A DNA stretch of 64,000 nucleotides from Bryum argenteum (GCA_037043015.1 CM073328.1:11257495-11321494); one strand, 5' to 3'; positions 34,800 through 47,185 are shown, numbered from the stretch's first letter. A program made the numbers and translations. Notes: a model not told the origin generated them from the letters alone.

Positions 34800-35361
34800 T
34801 CAATGCTCAATAGTTTCAGTCGATGCTCGACACTGAGAGTGAATGCAGATCATCTCTTTACACATGCTCCGAATAGCTAGAAAACCTGTTCCAAATTCTC
34901 ATCTTTCGTACTGAAGGTGAGAACTCACGCTTTATCTCACGACACCACTCTCCTTAAGGTAGACAATGCTAAATCTGTGCATCTCCTAAAACCATCCACT
35001 CTAGATTCTTGCCTACTTTCTAGATTTCATGTAGAAGAATGTGCCTTGCGTCATGTGAACGGTATTAGGTAATGTGGTACATGTCACTTCTGAATTTTTT
35101 ATTTATTTTTATAAGTGCTCAAAAATTATCAAAAAATATGGAAACTTCTTCATTTTTTTGTATTTATAATTGAAAAATATTGATTCACATAGTCCAACTT
35201 TCCAATTGTAGTGTAGTCCTTAAATGCACGGATTTAGCATGGTCTACCTTAAGAGTGTTCATGATTATCATCGACTTTTCACTCAAAGCAAAACAGTAAA
35301 CTCAAGTACCTCAATCACGGGAGGATGTGTTCAACAAGAACGAAGATTGTTGGTGTGTATG
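34800..35361. other. Intergenic spacer
   Basis: Unique AT-rich DNA. It includes CTTAAGGTAGAC(A/C)ATGCTAAAT near 34953 and its near-complement ATTTAGCATGGTCTACCTTAAG near 35229-35252. These may be the ends of a roughly 300-bp inverted-repeat element. Confidence 0.4.
34953..35252. mobile_element. Candidate MITE with 20-bp inverted termini
   Basis: CTCCTTAAGGTAGACAATGC at about 34951 and its near-complement GCATGGTCTACCTTAAGAG at about 35236-35254 bound about 300 bp of non-coding AT-rich DNA. Target duplications are not clear. Confidence 0.5.
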
Positions 35362-35364
35362 TTA

Positions 35365-35865
35365 GGGTCCCTTTACACTATGGACCATAAAGATTGATCA
35401 TGGCCTTTTAACTTTTGTAATTAGAAAGTAAACTGCTCGTGGTCCCATTTGGCTCTACACTACCTTGAAAATAGGAAAATGGCCACTAACTTTGAGGTCC
35501 CCAAAGTATGCTTAATTTTACATAGAGGATAATGTTTTCATGGTCTTCTTGATTATAGTTGAATTGAATCAATTACATCGCATCGACTCAACTACGATCA
35601 AGGAGACCATGAGGCTTAAGAACCATGTTGGCTAGTATTCAATTATTTAAGGAGAAATGAGGGAAAAGGGGAGGGCAAGAGAGGGAATAACAAGGATTTA
35701 TATTAGAAAATTAAGCTTAAAATTGTCTCGGCACTAAAGTGACCAAGCCACTCAAAAATCTATTTTTGATTTATCATGGTCATGGCTCTTGGCCAAGAAC
35801 CATGACCATGAAAATAATTTTAATTTTCTTAGTCATGGCTCTTCGTCCATAGTGTAAAGGGACCA
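35365..35865. mobile_element. Tourist/Harbinger-like MITE with TTA duplication
   Basis: The 501-bp element begins GGGTCCCTTTACACTATGGA and ends with its complement (one terminal mismatch). It is flanked by TTA on both sides (35362-35364 and 35866-35868), as in PIF/Harbinger-derived Tourist MITEs. Two nested hairpins lie inside: arms CATGGTCTTCTTGAT / ATCAAGGAGACCATG at about 35537-35612, and a palindrome TCATGGTCATGG...CCATGACCATGA at about 35775-35812. Confidence 0.8.
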
Positions 35866-36634
35866 TTAGGAGACAAGTGTATAGATAAGACTTGCTTTAA
35901 CTGACTTGATGTACTAGATAACTCAATAGGATCTACTCGTTGTGGATAATCACTGGGGCATCCTCCTGGGCCGCGGGAGTGGCAAGAGAGGTGTTTTACA
36001 AGATATTTTCCATAACGAGGGGCTCTTATGGAGTTTTCTAGCATAACCACACTTCAACACTTTCAAGAAAAACCAATGTATCTCTCCCCTTAAATTGAAA
36101 AGTTTATTTATAATAAATAATAATAAAAATTCACTCACTCTCCAGAAGAAAAATTTAAAAAATTTGCATAAAGTTGGGAATAATTGTCATCCTTTAAAGA
36201 TTTTAAAAAATGAAAAAATTATCATTTCCGATCCTCAAAAATTTCCCTCTATCATGCATATCATAAGAGTAATGCCATATTCAACTAAATCAAGACTCAT
36301 TAGGAATTTTGGATCGTAGAAATGTTTTGAAAGGATTGTGAAAATTTTATTTCGAGAGAACCAAGTATCTATATATTCTCCGCATATCCCCCAACTCACA
36401 TTTTTGTTCTTACAAACTATCTCGTCACATGCCTAACAAGGGATCTCCCATGTCTGACTTCTGGACTCCCCCCATTCCAGAATTTGTTAAACATGTCGTA
36501 GTTAGAACCATACTTTCTCTACTACAGTAGTGCGGAAAGGAAGTGCTATGAATGGAAATCAAAGCACATGCTCGTCCATGTCGTGACACTTATTTAAAGT
36601 TCTATCGGAGGGCCATTCAAGGTCACTTTTGGCT

Positions 36635-37055
36635 TCTAGGAGCATCCGCATAGCCGGCAAAGGCAATTTTCCCCGTAGAACACCATCATCGGTAGACTCT
36701 GACAAGAACATTCCTCACTCTATCTCTTGTTGGTCTTGCCAATGCTATTTTCAAGAGGCGACTAATCATTGATATGGCCTTGGTCCTCAATCTTCCAAGA
36801 GTCCCTCTAAACTCAAAAGTTCCCCTCCAAATGAGATTATTCCTTTTAATGATGAGCATTAAATGAACTTTCTTGACAGTCAGGTTCTTGGGAGGCTTAT
36901 TTTGGGACTGCCACCTTGGAATATGGGTAGATCACCTCAAATTGGAGTTTTTGGGTGGAGCTCTCTATTGTATCCTTTAACATTCTTCCCGAATGAACCC
37001 TCAATGATTGTATTGGAGGGGTTGCGTGGAGGGGCTGGAGTGCCGATGCTCTAAG
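36635..37055. mobile_element. MITE with GAGCATC termini, copy 1
   Basis: Inverted ends GAGCATCCGCATAGCC and the complement of GGCTGGAGTGCCGATGCTC enclose about 420 bp without coding potential. The same terminal motif (GAGCAT(C/T)(T/C)CCACCC) bounds elements at 37653 and 49283. Confidence 0.55.
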
Positions 37056-37652
37056 TGCATGCCCAACCCTACTCGCCAGGCCAACCTTCGAAACCACCCA
37101 TATGGCGTGCCAAAGCTACTCATAGGCCGAGCCAGCAGGCTACGTCGACGAGTAGGGATTAGCAAGCAAGGTGGCCCGCCGCCGAATAACGCTTACGGGT
37201 GCTCGCCGCCGTAGAGTATCCCCGTCAATCGCGGCCAAACGCGGAACATATCAAAACGCTTTACGCGTTCTCAACCTTCACAATAATTTCCCAATAATTA
37301 AATATATGTCAATGTTTCGCATTGCGTCCCAAGCTCGCAAGCGCCGCTCAAGCGAACGTTGATACCCCACCCACGCCGGAAGGCAGGGCGTGCCAAAAGG
37401 CCGCTCACCAATCCCTTTTTATGACAAATGATTATAATAGAAATTATTTTCTGTCAATAGAATTTCCGCCATTGGTTAATAGGAACGCTTAAATGTGGGT
37501 GAAGGCACGGGATAACTTTGAGTTGTAGTGTGCTAAAATATAGGAGACTTCAACTCTCTCAACCTAGTTACAAGGATAGTGTGTATGTTGGGGTTCCTCA
37601 CACTCACAAACAAGGCTCCACTCTCCGGCCCACCCTCCATGCTGGGCATGCT

Positions 37653-38045
37653 CTAAGAGCATTTCCACCCATCATGCCCTGAACTGAAAAATGATGAATA
37701 GTAGTTCAGTTCAGGGCGGAAATGCCCCACCAACCGGCAAATCCCCCGAACTGAACTACTATTCATCATTTTTTTCCAGTTCAACCTGCAAATGCGAGTC
37801 CTTTTGCAGGGAGGTGGGCTGGCCTGAACTCGCACAAGAAGACAAGGTGCGCAGCCACGTGCCGACTCTACACCGCGTTGAGCCCCTGATTGTGCTGCGA
37901 AACGGCCTCACATGGAGGATCAGGCCTCCGTCCGTCAGGTCATGGGTGGGGCTCCTCCCCCGCCCTCACGATTCAGTGTGACTGCTGTAACGAATTCCGT
38001 TTTGGTTTTCATTTCAGGGCGCCACCATGGGTGGGCATGCCCTAA
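37653..38045. mobile_element. MITE with GAGCAT termini, copy 2, with strong internal hairpin
   Basis: The ends AAGAGCATTTCCACCCAT and ATGGGTGGGCATGCCCTAA are imperfect inverted repeats about 390 bp apart. Inside, GAACTGAAAAATGATGAATA... (from 37681) pairs with ...TATTCATCATTTTTTTCCAGTTC (to 37783), an arm of about 33 bp with a loop of about 35 bases. The transcript would form a miRNA-like hairpin. Confidence 0.65.
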
Positions 38046-38075
38046 GCCCCACCCCCACCCCCACCCCCACCCTCT
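38046..38075. repeat. CCCCCA microsatellite
   Basis: About four and a half units of CCCCCA next to the right end of the MITE. Confidence 0.9.
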
Positions 38076-38104
38076 AATTAATGATATTTGGAACTTGAAA
38101 CTTC

Positions 38105-38158
38105 GCGGTCATGGGGTCATTGTTTCAAGGTCATGGGGTCATTGTTTCAAGGTCAACG
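38105..38158. repeat. 24-bp tandem duplication
   Basis: GGTCATGGGGTCATTGTTTCAA occurs twice in tandem, followed by a third partial GGTCAACGGG. Confidence 0.85.
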
Positions 38159-38165
38159 GGTAGGT

Positions 38166-39660
38166 AAGCCAGGCATGGATATAGGTTCATTTAGAATTGC
38201 ACATCAGTCAACGAAGCCACACTAAATACTAAATTAGAAGATAAAATAAAAGGATGATCCCGGAAAATTTGCATCTCTTAGATGGGAAGCTGAAAATATC
38301 CCCAACTTTTATGCCAAAATACGTAGTCGGTCACTCGGCTCCAGCAACAAAGCCACAAGTCTATCACCCCTTTTTAGTATACAAGTGCCACATGCGTTTC
38401 AATACTCTCAATTTGTACAATTTAAGCCCTCAAGGAGGGGGCGCCCTTATTTCAGTGCTACAAGCGTTTCTTGGAGCCCCAGCAGCCAATGGGATTATTT
38501 TTTCAAAAATCACTGGAATTTTTCATTTGGACCACCGAAGGCCGTTTTTGATAATTTTGAATTCAATTTGAGGCCTGCGACCCCAAATTACCCTTAGAAG
38601 CCTACTCCCTGGCATTTCAAGCCGATACATAAAAAAATTAGGGAGCTCATTACCCATCCCCTTCCTGGTCTCCGAAAAATGCTCGTAGCAGTGAAATATG
38701 GTGATCCTCAAGGAGGCCGCTCACCTAATCCAATCTGGGTTCTCCAGGTGGGTGGGCCCCACTTTTTTGTTTTTGTCGTTTCTGACCCCTTAATTTATTT
38801 ATTGTTTTTTTGGGGTCTATGACGTCATTTTAACTCGGGAGCCTCTCCATGGAATTTTAAGGGCTTGTACGCGAAAAAATGCCGGGCACCCTTCTTATTA
38901 GCCCTCTTTCTATATTTAGAAATTCTAGGGGAGAACTTGGATTGCATTTAGAGTCGGGCCTAAAGGAGAAGCTTAACAGTAACTTCAAGAAAGCCATATG
39001 TGAAATCTGTGAACAAAGTTTTTATGTATTTGATTTTTGGAAATCCAACTCTAAGATCTTGTCAAACAAGTGTCTAATTAGTCAACCACCAATTTTTATA
39101 AGATTTCATCTTGAGGTATATTGAGTCAAGGTTTTTATTTTTGTGAAAACAACACGTCATTCTTAAGCAAATCTATCGGATTCAGGCTTCTCTCTCTCTC
39201 TCTCTCTTTTAGAGGTCAAGTGCTAGTTCACACTATGCCGCCGAAGTCGTTGCCCAAACTCCTCTCAATCCTGGGCGACAATCACCTTGGAAGCCCAATT
39301 TGGCAACACCATGCATCTACTCGAAGTCCTTCCGCTATAGTCAACCAATTCATACAACTTACTTTTCTAGGAATCCAATGATGCCATAAACAAGTGAAAT
39401 AAACTTGTGCTGATGGATCAAACATCCTAGCTCTATGAGTTAGTTTTAGATCCGAGAGGTTTGATCTCGTTTCGCAAATTGATACAATAACCTCTCCTTG
39501 TTGTATAGTAAAAAAATAAAAATAAAAATAGTGTCTACTTTATGGCACCTTGACGACGCCAAACCCATTCTCTTGGATAAAACTCAAGTCTTTGACCCTC
39601 CCTGAAACCTAGAGTCCACATAGTTTTTGAAGCGTGCACAATGTTTAGATTGATGTCAAC
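38166..39660. other. Intergenic, no recognised gene
   Basis: Short open stretches on both strands show no conserved protein. A (TC)n microsatellite lies at 39190-39209. Confidence 0.5.
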
Positions 39661-39666
39661 CACTTT

Positions 39667-39972
39667 TCATGCATATGACATACGGATCACACGTGCTTCA
39701 ACAAGTTTATCTATACGAATTGGAAGAAGAGTCAGAGACAAGCGAAGGAGCTTAATGGAACCATGATCTTGTCCATAAGCAACGGCAAGCGGCTCATTCT
39801 CTATAGACTTCTCCGCAAGGTAAAACATTTGCAATCTTGGCATTGTTTTCAAAGAAACTAGCCAAGTACCGCGCTCAATCGGTATTGGTACACATAGATT
39901 CAACTCACAACATTCCTCCCTTACTTGTGTAGTTAGCTCTCGAATGCAATAAGAGCAAGTGATAGTGTACAA
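39667..39972 (-). other. Small ORF of unknown nature
   Basis: A 101-codon minus-strand open frame has ordinary protein composition (Cys-rich start, then Leu/Arg-rich helices) in an otherwise non-coding stretch. No domain, splice context or promoter was recognised. It may be a fragment of a dispersed repeat protein or chance. Confidence 0.15.
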
Positions 39973-40850
39973 CTTTCTATTTGAAAGAAAATCACCACTC
40001 TCTTCACCCCATATATATTTTGACCAAAATCAAACCCTTTCTTATCCAATTGCAAAAGCGAAGTCGTAACTTGCAAGTGTCATTTTGCTAAATAACGTGG
40101 AGGTAACTTGCAAGTGTCTTTCTTGACCGAGTACCATGTTGTCCATACTGCTTTCCACAAAGGTGGACCTATGTCACTTGCAAGTATTCATTCACAACCT
40201 TCCAAGCGTCTAAATCATACTAGTCCTCCTCTAACACTGCCTCTGCCTCATTTACAAACAAACTGGTTACGAACTGCTTCTCTTTTTGGCATGCATTTTT
40301 ATATAAATAGCTTTTATTTTTGGATTGTCAAACATATGACAACTTGGATTTAAACCTCAATCCAAACTCCAACCCCAAACACTAGAGGGCCACGAAAATC
40401 GGGTCAAACACACTCAAACTAGTTGGAAATTCAACCCAAACCCAACCCCACCCCATGCGCGGCCCCCACTTGGTTTGATTCATATTTTTGCTAGTGATTC
40501 AAATTTGCCTTGGGCCCCATTCATTTTAAAAGTGGATACAAAAGATTCCCGGGGGGTTAGGTGCGCCTTTGCCATTAATGAAACGAGGGCATGGGAAATG
40601 TCGCCTGTAAGTGGAAAAGAGGCTCCACTTCCATGGAACCCGAAGCTCCCCCTCCTTCCTTGAATCCAGTCTAGCCGGCCAGCCACTTTCCCCTCCACGA
40701 TCCCTCTCCCCCGCTCTTCACCATCGTTCACTAAGAACGTGCACCTGCAGATTACATTTTCCAGGTACAACTCCGCCTCTCTCCCCATTTTTTTTTCCAT
40801 TAAAATTGCTCACCTGAGCTTTCGCCAAGTCGTTAAACCCTAAATCGTCA

Positions 40851-41430
40851 GATCTTGTGCGCATTTCAAGCAAGGATCCGACCTCCAGAAGGTTTAATTT
40901 AGTCGAATAACCCCTTTCATAGTACTGTGGTCGAGTACCATTCGTACGTAGTGGCAATTCGTCGTTTCATTTCGAGCTCAGATCTTGTGCGCATTTCAAG
41001 CGAGGATCTGACCTCTGCAGCAGTGTTTAATTTAGAACGGATCTGATTTTGTTCGAGTAACCGCAATGTGTCGGTGAGTGGAGGTTTCTCTGACGATTCG
41101 GTTTCGGCTGAAGTCTTTGTACCCTAACTCGTCGGATCTTGTGCGCATTTCAAGTCTTGGTCATGAAACCCCACCGTCCTCTCTCATGAAGTTGGGTTCC
41201 AGTACAATGTGTACGCGCTTTGAATGTGGAAGTTTCTGAGAATTTGTCGTTGAACTCGAAGGGCGTCGAATCTTGTGCGCATTTCAAGCGAGGATCTGGT
41301 CTCCCTCTCAGTATATTCTGATTGAGTACATGCTTCCACAATGGGTCGATTGTGGAAGCTTTTTGACTATTCGTCGTTAGATTTCGGGCTCACATCGTTA
41401 AACCCTAGGTCGTGTGCATTTCAAGTGTTT
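40851..41430 (+). repeat. Five-copy degenerate repeat in the QUA3 leader
   Basis: GATCTTGTGCGCATTTCAAG followed by (C)GAGGATC(T)G recurs at 40851, 40981, 41135, 41268 and, truncated, 41409, at intervals of 130-154 bp. AAACCCTA telo-box-like motifs (40834, 41397), which are common in plant promoters, lie in or near it. It precedes the start codon by about 270 bp and is probably transcribed leader or promoter. Confidence 0.8.
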
Positions 41431-41697
41431 GTAGAGTCTATTTTAGTCTTCAGTTGGAGCCGCTCAGCTCAAAGTGATCCCTCTCACATTATCATGATCG
41501 ATTCCAATTCGTAGAAGCTTTTAAATTCTTTTGAATTCCGATCAATTTTTTGAGGGCTGTGATGATGTGGAATTTTGCTTGGGAGTCTGAATTCTGGTGA
41601 TCGTTTGTGTACAGTATGGAGATGTTGCAACGAAGGGCGCGATCTGAGTGATTAGGCTCACTATGTATTGATCGAGGTACGACGAGTTTCATTGAAG

Positions 41698-44600
41698 ATG
41701 ACGAAGCGTGAGAAGCCCCTGGTGGGAGTAGTGGGACAGCAATGGAAGTTGCTAGACATTGTCATTTTCGCCATGATGTCTGCTATTCTAATTCTTTTCA
41801 CGCTCATCTTCACCTCGCTTGGTGATTCCTTGGCTCTTGCGGGACAACGTGAGCTCGATGCTGCCTTAAAAGCTGACCCTACCAGCTCTGGTAAGTCCTG
41901 AGCATGTACCATCTCGGGGTTGTAGCTTGTGGTGATAAGTTTTATAGCAGGAGTGCTTGTCGAACGATATCTCCTTTTCAAGTTTTATAAAGCAGGAGCC
42001 GAACTTTTTAGGGTTAAGCTTACAAGTATTCCTCATGTTGTCTGTCTTTTAGAATTACAGTGATTGTGGTGTCAATTGTGAAGGCTAGAAGTGGCTTTCT
42101 AATGAAAGAATTTTATGCTGCTTAGTGAGTAGTACGTTTGTTAACATAATTAGTTGATACTATTAAGATGTAAGTTCTAGCGTTGTTACGAAAACGGGTA
42201 GCTCATAGCCATTGTAGTGAACGTCACGGAGAGCTCCTTGGAATCATTGTTCGCGCCATTATCTTACTAGGGTAATATGGTACTATGTCATGAGTGTGAT
42301 GTCTGTGGATGTTATGTTGTTTCATTCTATGGAGCTTTGTTTTCAAGATCAATTGGCATAACCGAATTCTTGCTATATGAGCAGGTTTCTATGAGCAGGT
42401 GGAATCGGGACTGTCGGTAGAATCGTGTCCCATTCGGCTAGCGGACATAATGCCATGTCATGATCCAAAGAGAGCAAGAGAGTTCACAAAGGAGCGAAAC
42501 CATTATCGAGAACGCCATTGTCCGTCTCCGGAACAGAAATTGAGATGCCTCATTCCTCCTCCTCCTGATTACCGGATTCCCGTTCGATGGCCCGAAAGCC
42601 TACAGAAAGTAAGAATCTCGTCTTGTTTTGTGTCGTGATGATTCGGGAAGATCGTTTCCAGCCAGCTGAGAGGTTCGTTTTCCCCTACAGATATGGTTCA
42701 ACAATACGCCGCACAACAAGATAGCGGAGCTGAAATCAGATCAAGGTTGGATGATCCAAGAGGGTGAATATTTCGTATTTCCAGGTGGTGGAACTATGTT
42801 TCCTGAAGGTGGCGAAGGGTACGTCGAGAAGCTTGCAAGTCATATTCCTTTGGGTACTAGTGCCATTCGCACCGCTCTGGACATTGGCTGCGGGGTATGT
42901 TCGCTTATCTCAACATGGTAGTATGAATTTTGTAGTTACTTGGTAACAGTTAATAGTGGAATGAATCTGGTTACTAGTTTCTCGAGTCAATTCACGATTG
43001 TGCACCAGCTCACTTATTACGAGATGAAATGGTTTAGACAAATTTGGTCCTACTTTCTGCATCGCATTAGTAAAATGGTGGTTTTGATATGCAGGTGGCT
43101 AGCTTGGGGGCTCATTTGATGAAGAAAGAAGTGATCACAATGTCCGTGGCGCCACGTGATTCATTTAAGGCACAGATTCAGTTCGCTTTGGAGAGAGGCC
43201 TGCCCGCTTTTGTTGGCATGCTCGCCACTCAACGCCTCCCCTTCCCTTCGTTGTCATATGACCTCATTCATTGCTCGCGCTGCCTCGTCCCGTTTGCTTC
43301 TTTCAGTACGTCTTCTACCTTCTTACGTTTTAAGAACAAAAACACATGTCATTTTTTATATCTATTATTGTAATACATCGCCTTTTGTTTAGATTGTAAG
43401 AACTGCAACCTTTTGAAAAGATCCAGATTCATTAGCCTTCATATATGTAGTAGTCTTCTTATAGATGTTGCAGGCTTCGTAAGCATCGCCCTTGGGAGGG
43501 ACTAACAAATGGTTGACTGCAGATGGTACTTACCTTCTAGAGGTTGACCGGCTGCTACGACCTGGCGGATACTTTGTTATATCCGGCCCCCCAGTGAATT
43601 TTCCTGGCAAAGAGCGGGAGTATGAGGCTCTTCAGGAGTGGCTGGTTGAGAGAATGTGCTACGCTTCAGTCGTCGTTGCAGACAAAACAGCAATCTGGCA
43701 AAAGCCTACGAACATGTCGTGTTACCGGTCTCGTGAGAAGCAGGTTCCTGCTTTCTGCAGAGGGGAAGACCCTGATAATGCATGGTAAGTCGCTCATCGA
43801 GTAGCCACTCAAGGTGAACGTTCCTGATGAATAACCTAAACTTTGAAAATCGATTTCCTGCTTATAGTATTTGTTTCTACTGTACAGGAATGTGCCATTG
43901 GGTGAGTGTATTACTCATGTGCCCAAGATTGATGAGTCTTCTGAGCAGCCTACACATTGGCGGAAACGTCTAGACAGGATTCCCAAACGTCTTGCGGAAG
44001 TGATGAGTGGCGAGAGCATAGAATTTGATAGGGATACAAGAAGATGGCGTCGCCGAATTCGATACTACAAAGAGGTTCGTCTTCAGAGCACTGTTTAGCA
44101 TTAACCACGTAACCTGCTCAAATTTCAGCTGTAGTCAGCTTCTGATTTGAGTTGTTTTCCTGCAGACGATGAAGGTGGCTCTTGGAACACCACAGTATCG
44201 CAACGTCATGGATATGAACGCACTATATGGAGGTTTTGCGGCTAATTTGATGAGCAGCGACGATCCTGTTTGGGTGATGAATGTAGTGCCAACTTCTGTA
44301 CCGAATACTTTGAGTGCTATTTATGATCGGGGGCTTATTGGGGTCGTCCATGACTGGCAAGTGTTCCACACTCGTTCTTTCTCTGCATTCTCTCATTCTA
44401 TTAGAATTGTTGCTTCTGTCAGTTAATCAATAGTTGGTTCCAACAAAGTTAACCCCTTAAGTCAAAATCGACCACATTCCAGTAGATTTGCTTCAAATAG
44501 ATACTCTGTTTTTGCAAAAACTCAAACTTTGACTGAATATAACTCGATTGATAAATTTGATAAAAATTGGTGGGTAGACTAATTAGACAATTAGAAACAA

Positions 44601-45259
44601 GATTTTACGGTTTGACTGAATATAACTCAAGATTGATAAACAATATTCTACGGTTTGACTGAATAACTCAAGATTGATAAACAAGATTCTACGGTTTGAT
44701 TGATAAATTTGATAAGAACTGGTGGGTAGACTAAAGAAGATTTATGAAGAAGATTCTATGGTCGGATCTTTGTTTACGGGTTTCAGATATGGCCGTCTTG
44801 AAGCTCACTGTAGTGCTTTTCTTTCAAGGGTTAACAGTCTCAATATCTTCTTTGAGCAGGTGTGAGGCATTTTCGACTTATCCTCGGACATACGATTTGT
44901 TGCATGTAGCTTCAATGCAGCCATTCACCACCTTAGACAGGAGGTTTGTTCCTTTAACTAGCATTCTTTGATGATATTATCATACTGTAGTTTAATACTA
45001 ACCGTCTGTTTCTGTTTGTGGGAGAGTACGCAGGTGCAGTTTAGCAGAGGTGATGATAGAGATGGACCGGATTCTACGACCAGAGGGCACAGTGATAATT
45101 CGGGACACTCCCACAATGCTCGCTCGAGTTTCCAAGATTGCCAAAGCCATACAATGGAAGTTCGACATTTTTGACTTGGAACCAGGAACAGCAGGTAGAG
45201 AGCGCATTTTTGTTGCGACCAAACAGTTTTGGAGGGCTGAAGTTGCGGAATCGCAATAA
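41698..45259 (+). CDS. QUA3: QUASIMODO3-like pectin (homogalacturonan) methyltransferase, 593 aa
   Basis: Nine exons: 41698-41890, 42385-42608, 42691-42894, 43095-43305, 43523-43784, 43888-44074, 44166-44356, 44860-44943 and 45034-45259. Joined they keep frame and encode 593 residues, the usual family length. A short cytosolic Lys-rich tail and one membrane anchor (residues ~17-42) fit a type II Golgi protein. The DUF248 methyltransferase follows: [23 protein letters not shown], the SAM-binding [12 protein letters not shown] (~201-212), [59 protein letters not shown] and MDRILRPEG. The N-terminal membrane segment and FPGGGTMFP motif resemble Arabidopsis QUA3 (PMT13) more than other PMTs. Family members are implicated in cell-wall pectin methylation. 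Intron 7 starts with GCAAGT, a GC-AG intron. All key motifs are intact. Confidence 0.9.
44357..44859 (+). other. GC-AG intron with internal tandem repeats
   Basis: The splice donor must be GC because only GCAAGT after HDW(tg) joins the exons in frame, with the conserved WCEAFSTYP motif spanning the junction. Within it, GATTGATAAACAAGATTCTA CGGTTTGA-type units repeat about three times (44560-44705). Confidence 0.8.
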
Positions 45260-45502
45260 CAACAACTGAAGGTGTGGAGAGAGCTCTAACTACCTTTCTT
45301 TACTGTCTCGATGGTTACCACTATTGTACTGTACATCATACTCTGCTATCATGCTGGATTGGATCATTGAATGAAAGCTTTGGCAGAACAGGAAGAAGCT
45401 TATTATTACTATTTTGTCAAAAGTAGTAGCTAGGTGATTGTTTAGTTTATCATTAGTTACTCACTTAATTGAATAGCTAGGGAGGTGTTGATACTTGCCC
45501 AA

Positions 45503-45812
45503 CCCTTAAACGCGCAAGCAAGCCCGAGGGGCTTTTTTCCAACAGAATCTGCTCTGGAGCTTTCACTTTTCACTTATGTTTTGATGTCAAACTGGTCACC
45601 TTCTTATGATGCATTTAGAAAGTGAAATTTTACAATTCAAATCAGAATTTGTTTGAGTGATTTTGTGCTTTGAAAGGCTTGTGGTAGGTAGGTTGGGGTT
45701 GTACATAACCTTGTAGGAGGTTGCAATCTCATCATTGATTGGTTCATTCATGATGCCCAAGTCCAAAAGATGATCCAATTTTGGGCTACCCGTTTCAGAA
45801 CACCCATTTTGG
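45503..45812 (-). mobile_element. piggyBac-like MITE, copy 3 (reverse, degraded end)
   Basis: In reverse orientation it matches the copies at 33365 and 59799 throughout (CCCTTAAACGCGC, then AAGCCCGAGGGGCTT, TTTTGATGTCAAACTGGTCACC and TGATGCCCAAG). The left terminus is kept, but the other end has decayed beyond GGGCTACCCGTTT and no clean TTAA pair remains. It lies about 240 bp past the QUA3 stop. Confidence 0.8.
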
Positions 45813-46340
45813 GCTACTCGGGAGGATAGGGGAGGGGTAAAGGAGCCCCCGGTTTCTAATGTATTGATTTGAATTGCCAAGGAGTATGCTCCTGAAATAA
45901 TACGGAGCTGCAAACCGCATTTCTGAATTCAAAATCATCAAAGATGGCCTTGGATGGTCTCCATGGATTCTAGCTTACCTGAACTATTCCACAGGGAAAT
46001 TTGAAAGTATTTTTAGTTTCTTTCTTTCCTTGCAGAGGTGGCTTGAGCAACATGACTTCGTATATTTTTGGGACTTAGTTGTACCCATTGATAAGTCGTA
46101 TTACTCTGATTGTTGTTTGTTGCTACAAATTCTACTAATTAGGAGGGGTTGAAAAGCAGATTGTGTAGTACAATTTGTCACCCAATTGTACAGTGCAGAA
46201 TATTGGCAATATCAGAATCTGAGCAAGTGGGCAGTGGATGCTTGGCCTCTGCTTTCAGTATCCAACGCAATCAGTGCTCAGGTAGAACTGTTGTTTCAGT
46301 ACCTGCTTTTATTACTTCCTAGTACATACCCATGTCCTCC
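45813..46340. other. Intergenic spacer
   Basis: No coding or repeat structure recognised. Confidence 0.5.
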
Positions 46341-46344
46341 CAAC

Positions 46345-46412
46345 ACGTTAAAAAATAAAAATAATAAAATTAAAAAAAAAAAAATTTAAATTTTTTTTTT
46401 TAATAATTTGTG
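46345..46412. repeat. A-rich/T-rich low-complexity tract
   Basis: A run of A with few T, followed by a run of T, capable of forming a weak hairpin. Confidence 0.85.
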
Positions 46413-46479
46413 AGTAAGTTCCGCTCGTCCTCATGGATGAGTTGTTTATTTATTGCTTGTCCTTGGTTCCCTCTTTATG

Positions 46480-46825
46480 GTCCCCTTGCTTTTTAGGGTT
46501 TATAGCAAGTCATCTTTTCCCATGTTCCCCGTTTCCTCATCCTCTGTTGTTCTTGGTTCTCCATCCTCCATTTCCTTCTTCACGGTTGCCCATATCTGAA
46601 CTTCTGATTTAGGTTCACATCTTTTGTTCTTGATTCCCTTCCTTTGTTCATAGTTCCATGTCCCCCAACTCCATCAATTATTCTTGGTTCCCATGTGCCG
46701 TTCCTAGTTCCTATCCCTCGTTCCTAGTTCTATGTTCCCTCGTTTCCGATTCTCTATTCAATTGTTTCCCGTTCCCCGTCTTGTGCTCCCTTGTTCCTAG
46801 TTCCCAATATCCTCCAAACATGTCC
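46480..46825. repeat. Degenerate GTTCC minisatellite
   Basis: Pyrimidine-rich DNA in which TAGTTCC(C/T), TGGTTCC and CGTTCC recur more than fifteen times at 8-20 bp intervals. One strand is almost free of long purine runs. Not coding. Confidence 0.75.
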
Positions 46826-46984
46826 ATCCTCCATCTCTTTGATTGTTTATACTTCCCACTCAAACTCTATATTATTTGTAGGATTGTGTTGCTATGGATC
46901 ACCTGATTACCATACCTTGTACCACCGTGTCCATATCACTCTGTACTCATATTTCTAAATACGTGTGGGATAAAGTTGCACTTT

Positions 46985-47185
46985 TGATTGGGCACCCTAC
47001 CCTAATAGTGTTTTCAAACTTTGACAGTGAATATTTCGTAAAATATGAATAATTCTGAAGCATGAATGGTCTTGTGAGAAAGGTATGAGAAACCCTATAA
47101 CCCGCACAAGGGTTTTCAACTTCATACAAACTAAATTGCCGTAAGTCAAAGGTTGATCATAGTCAAAACGGCCATATTTTACCTC
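46985..47185. repeat. Dispersed repeat family A, partial copy
   Basis: GTGTTTTCAAACTTTGACAGTGAATAT and the following 150 bp match 34600-34760 and 55510-55680. Confidence 0.7.

Noticed and set aside
46658..46906. 82-codon ORF in pyrimidine-rich DNA
   Set aside because: It is the translation of a degenerate GTTCC minisatellite.
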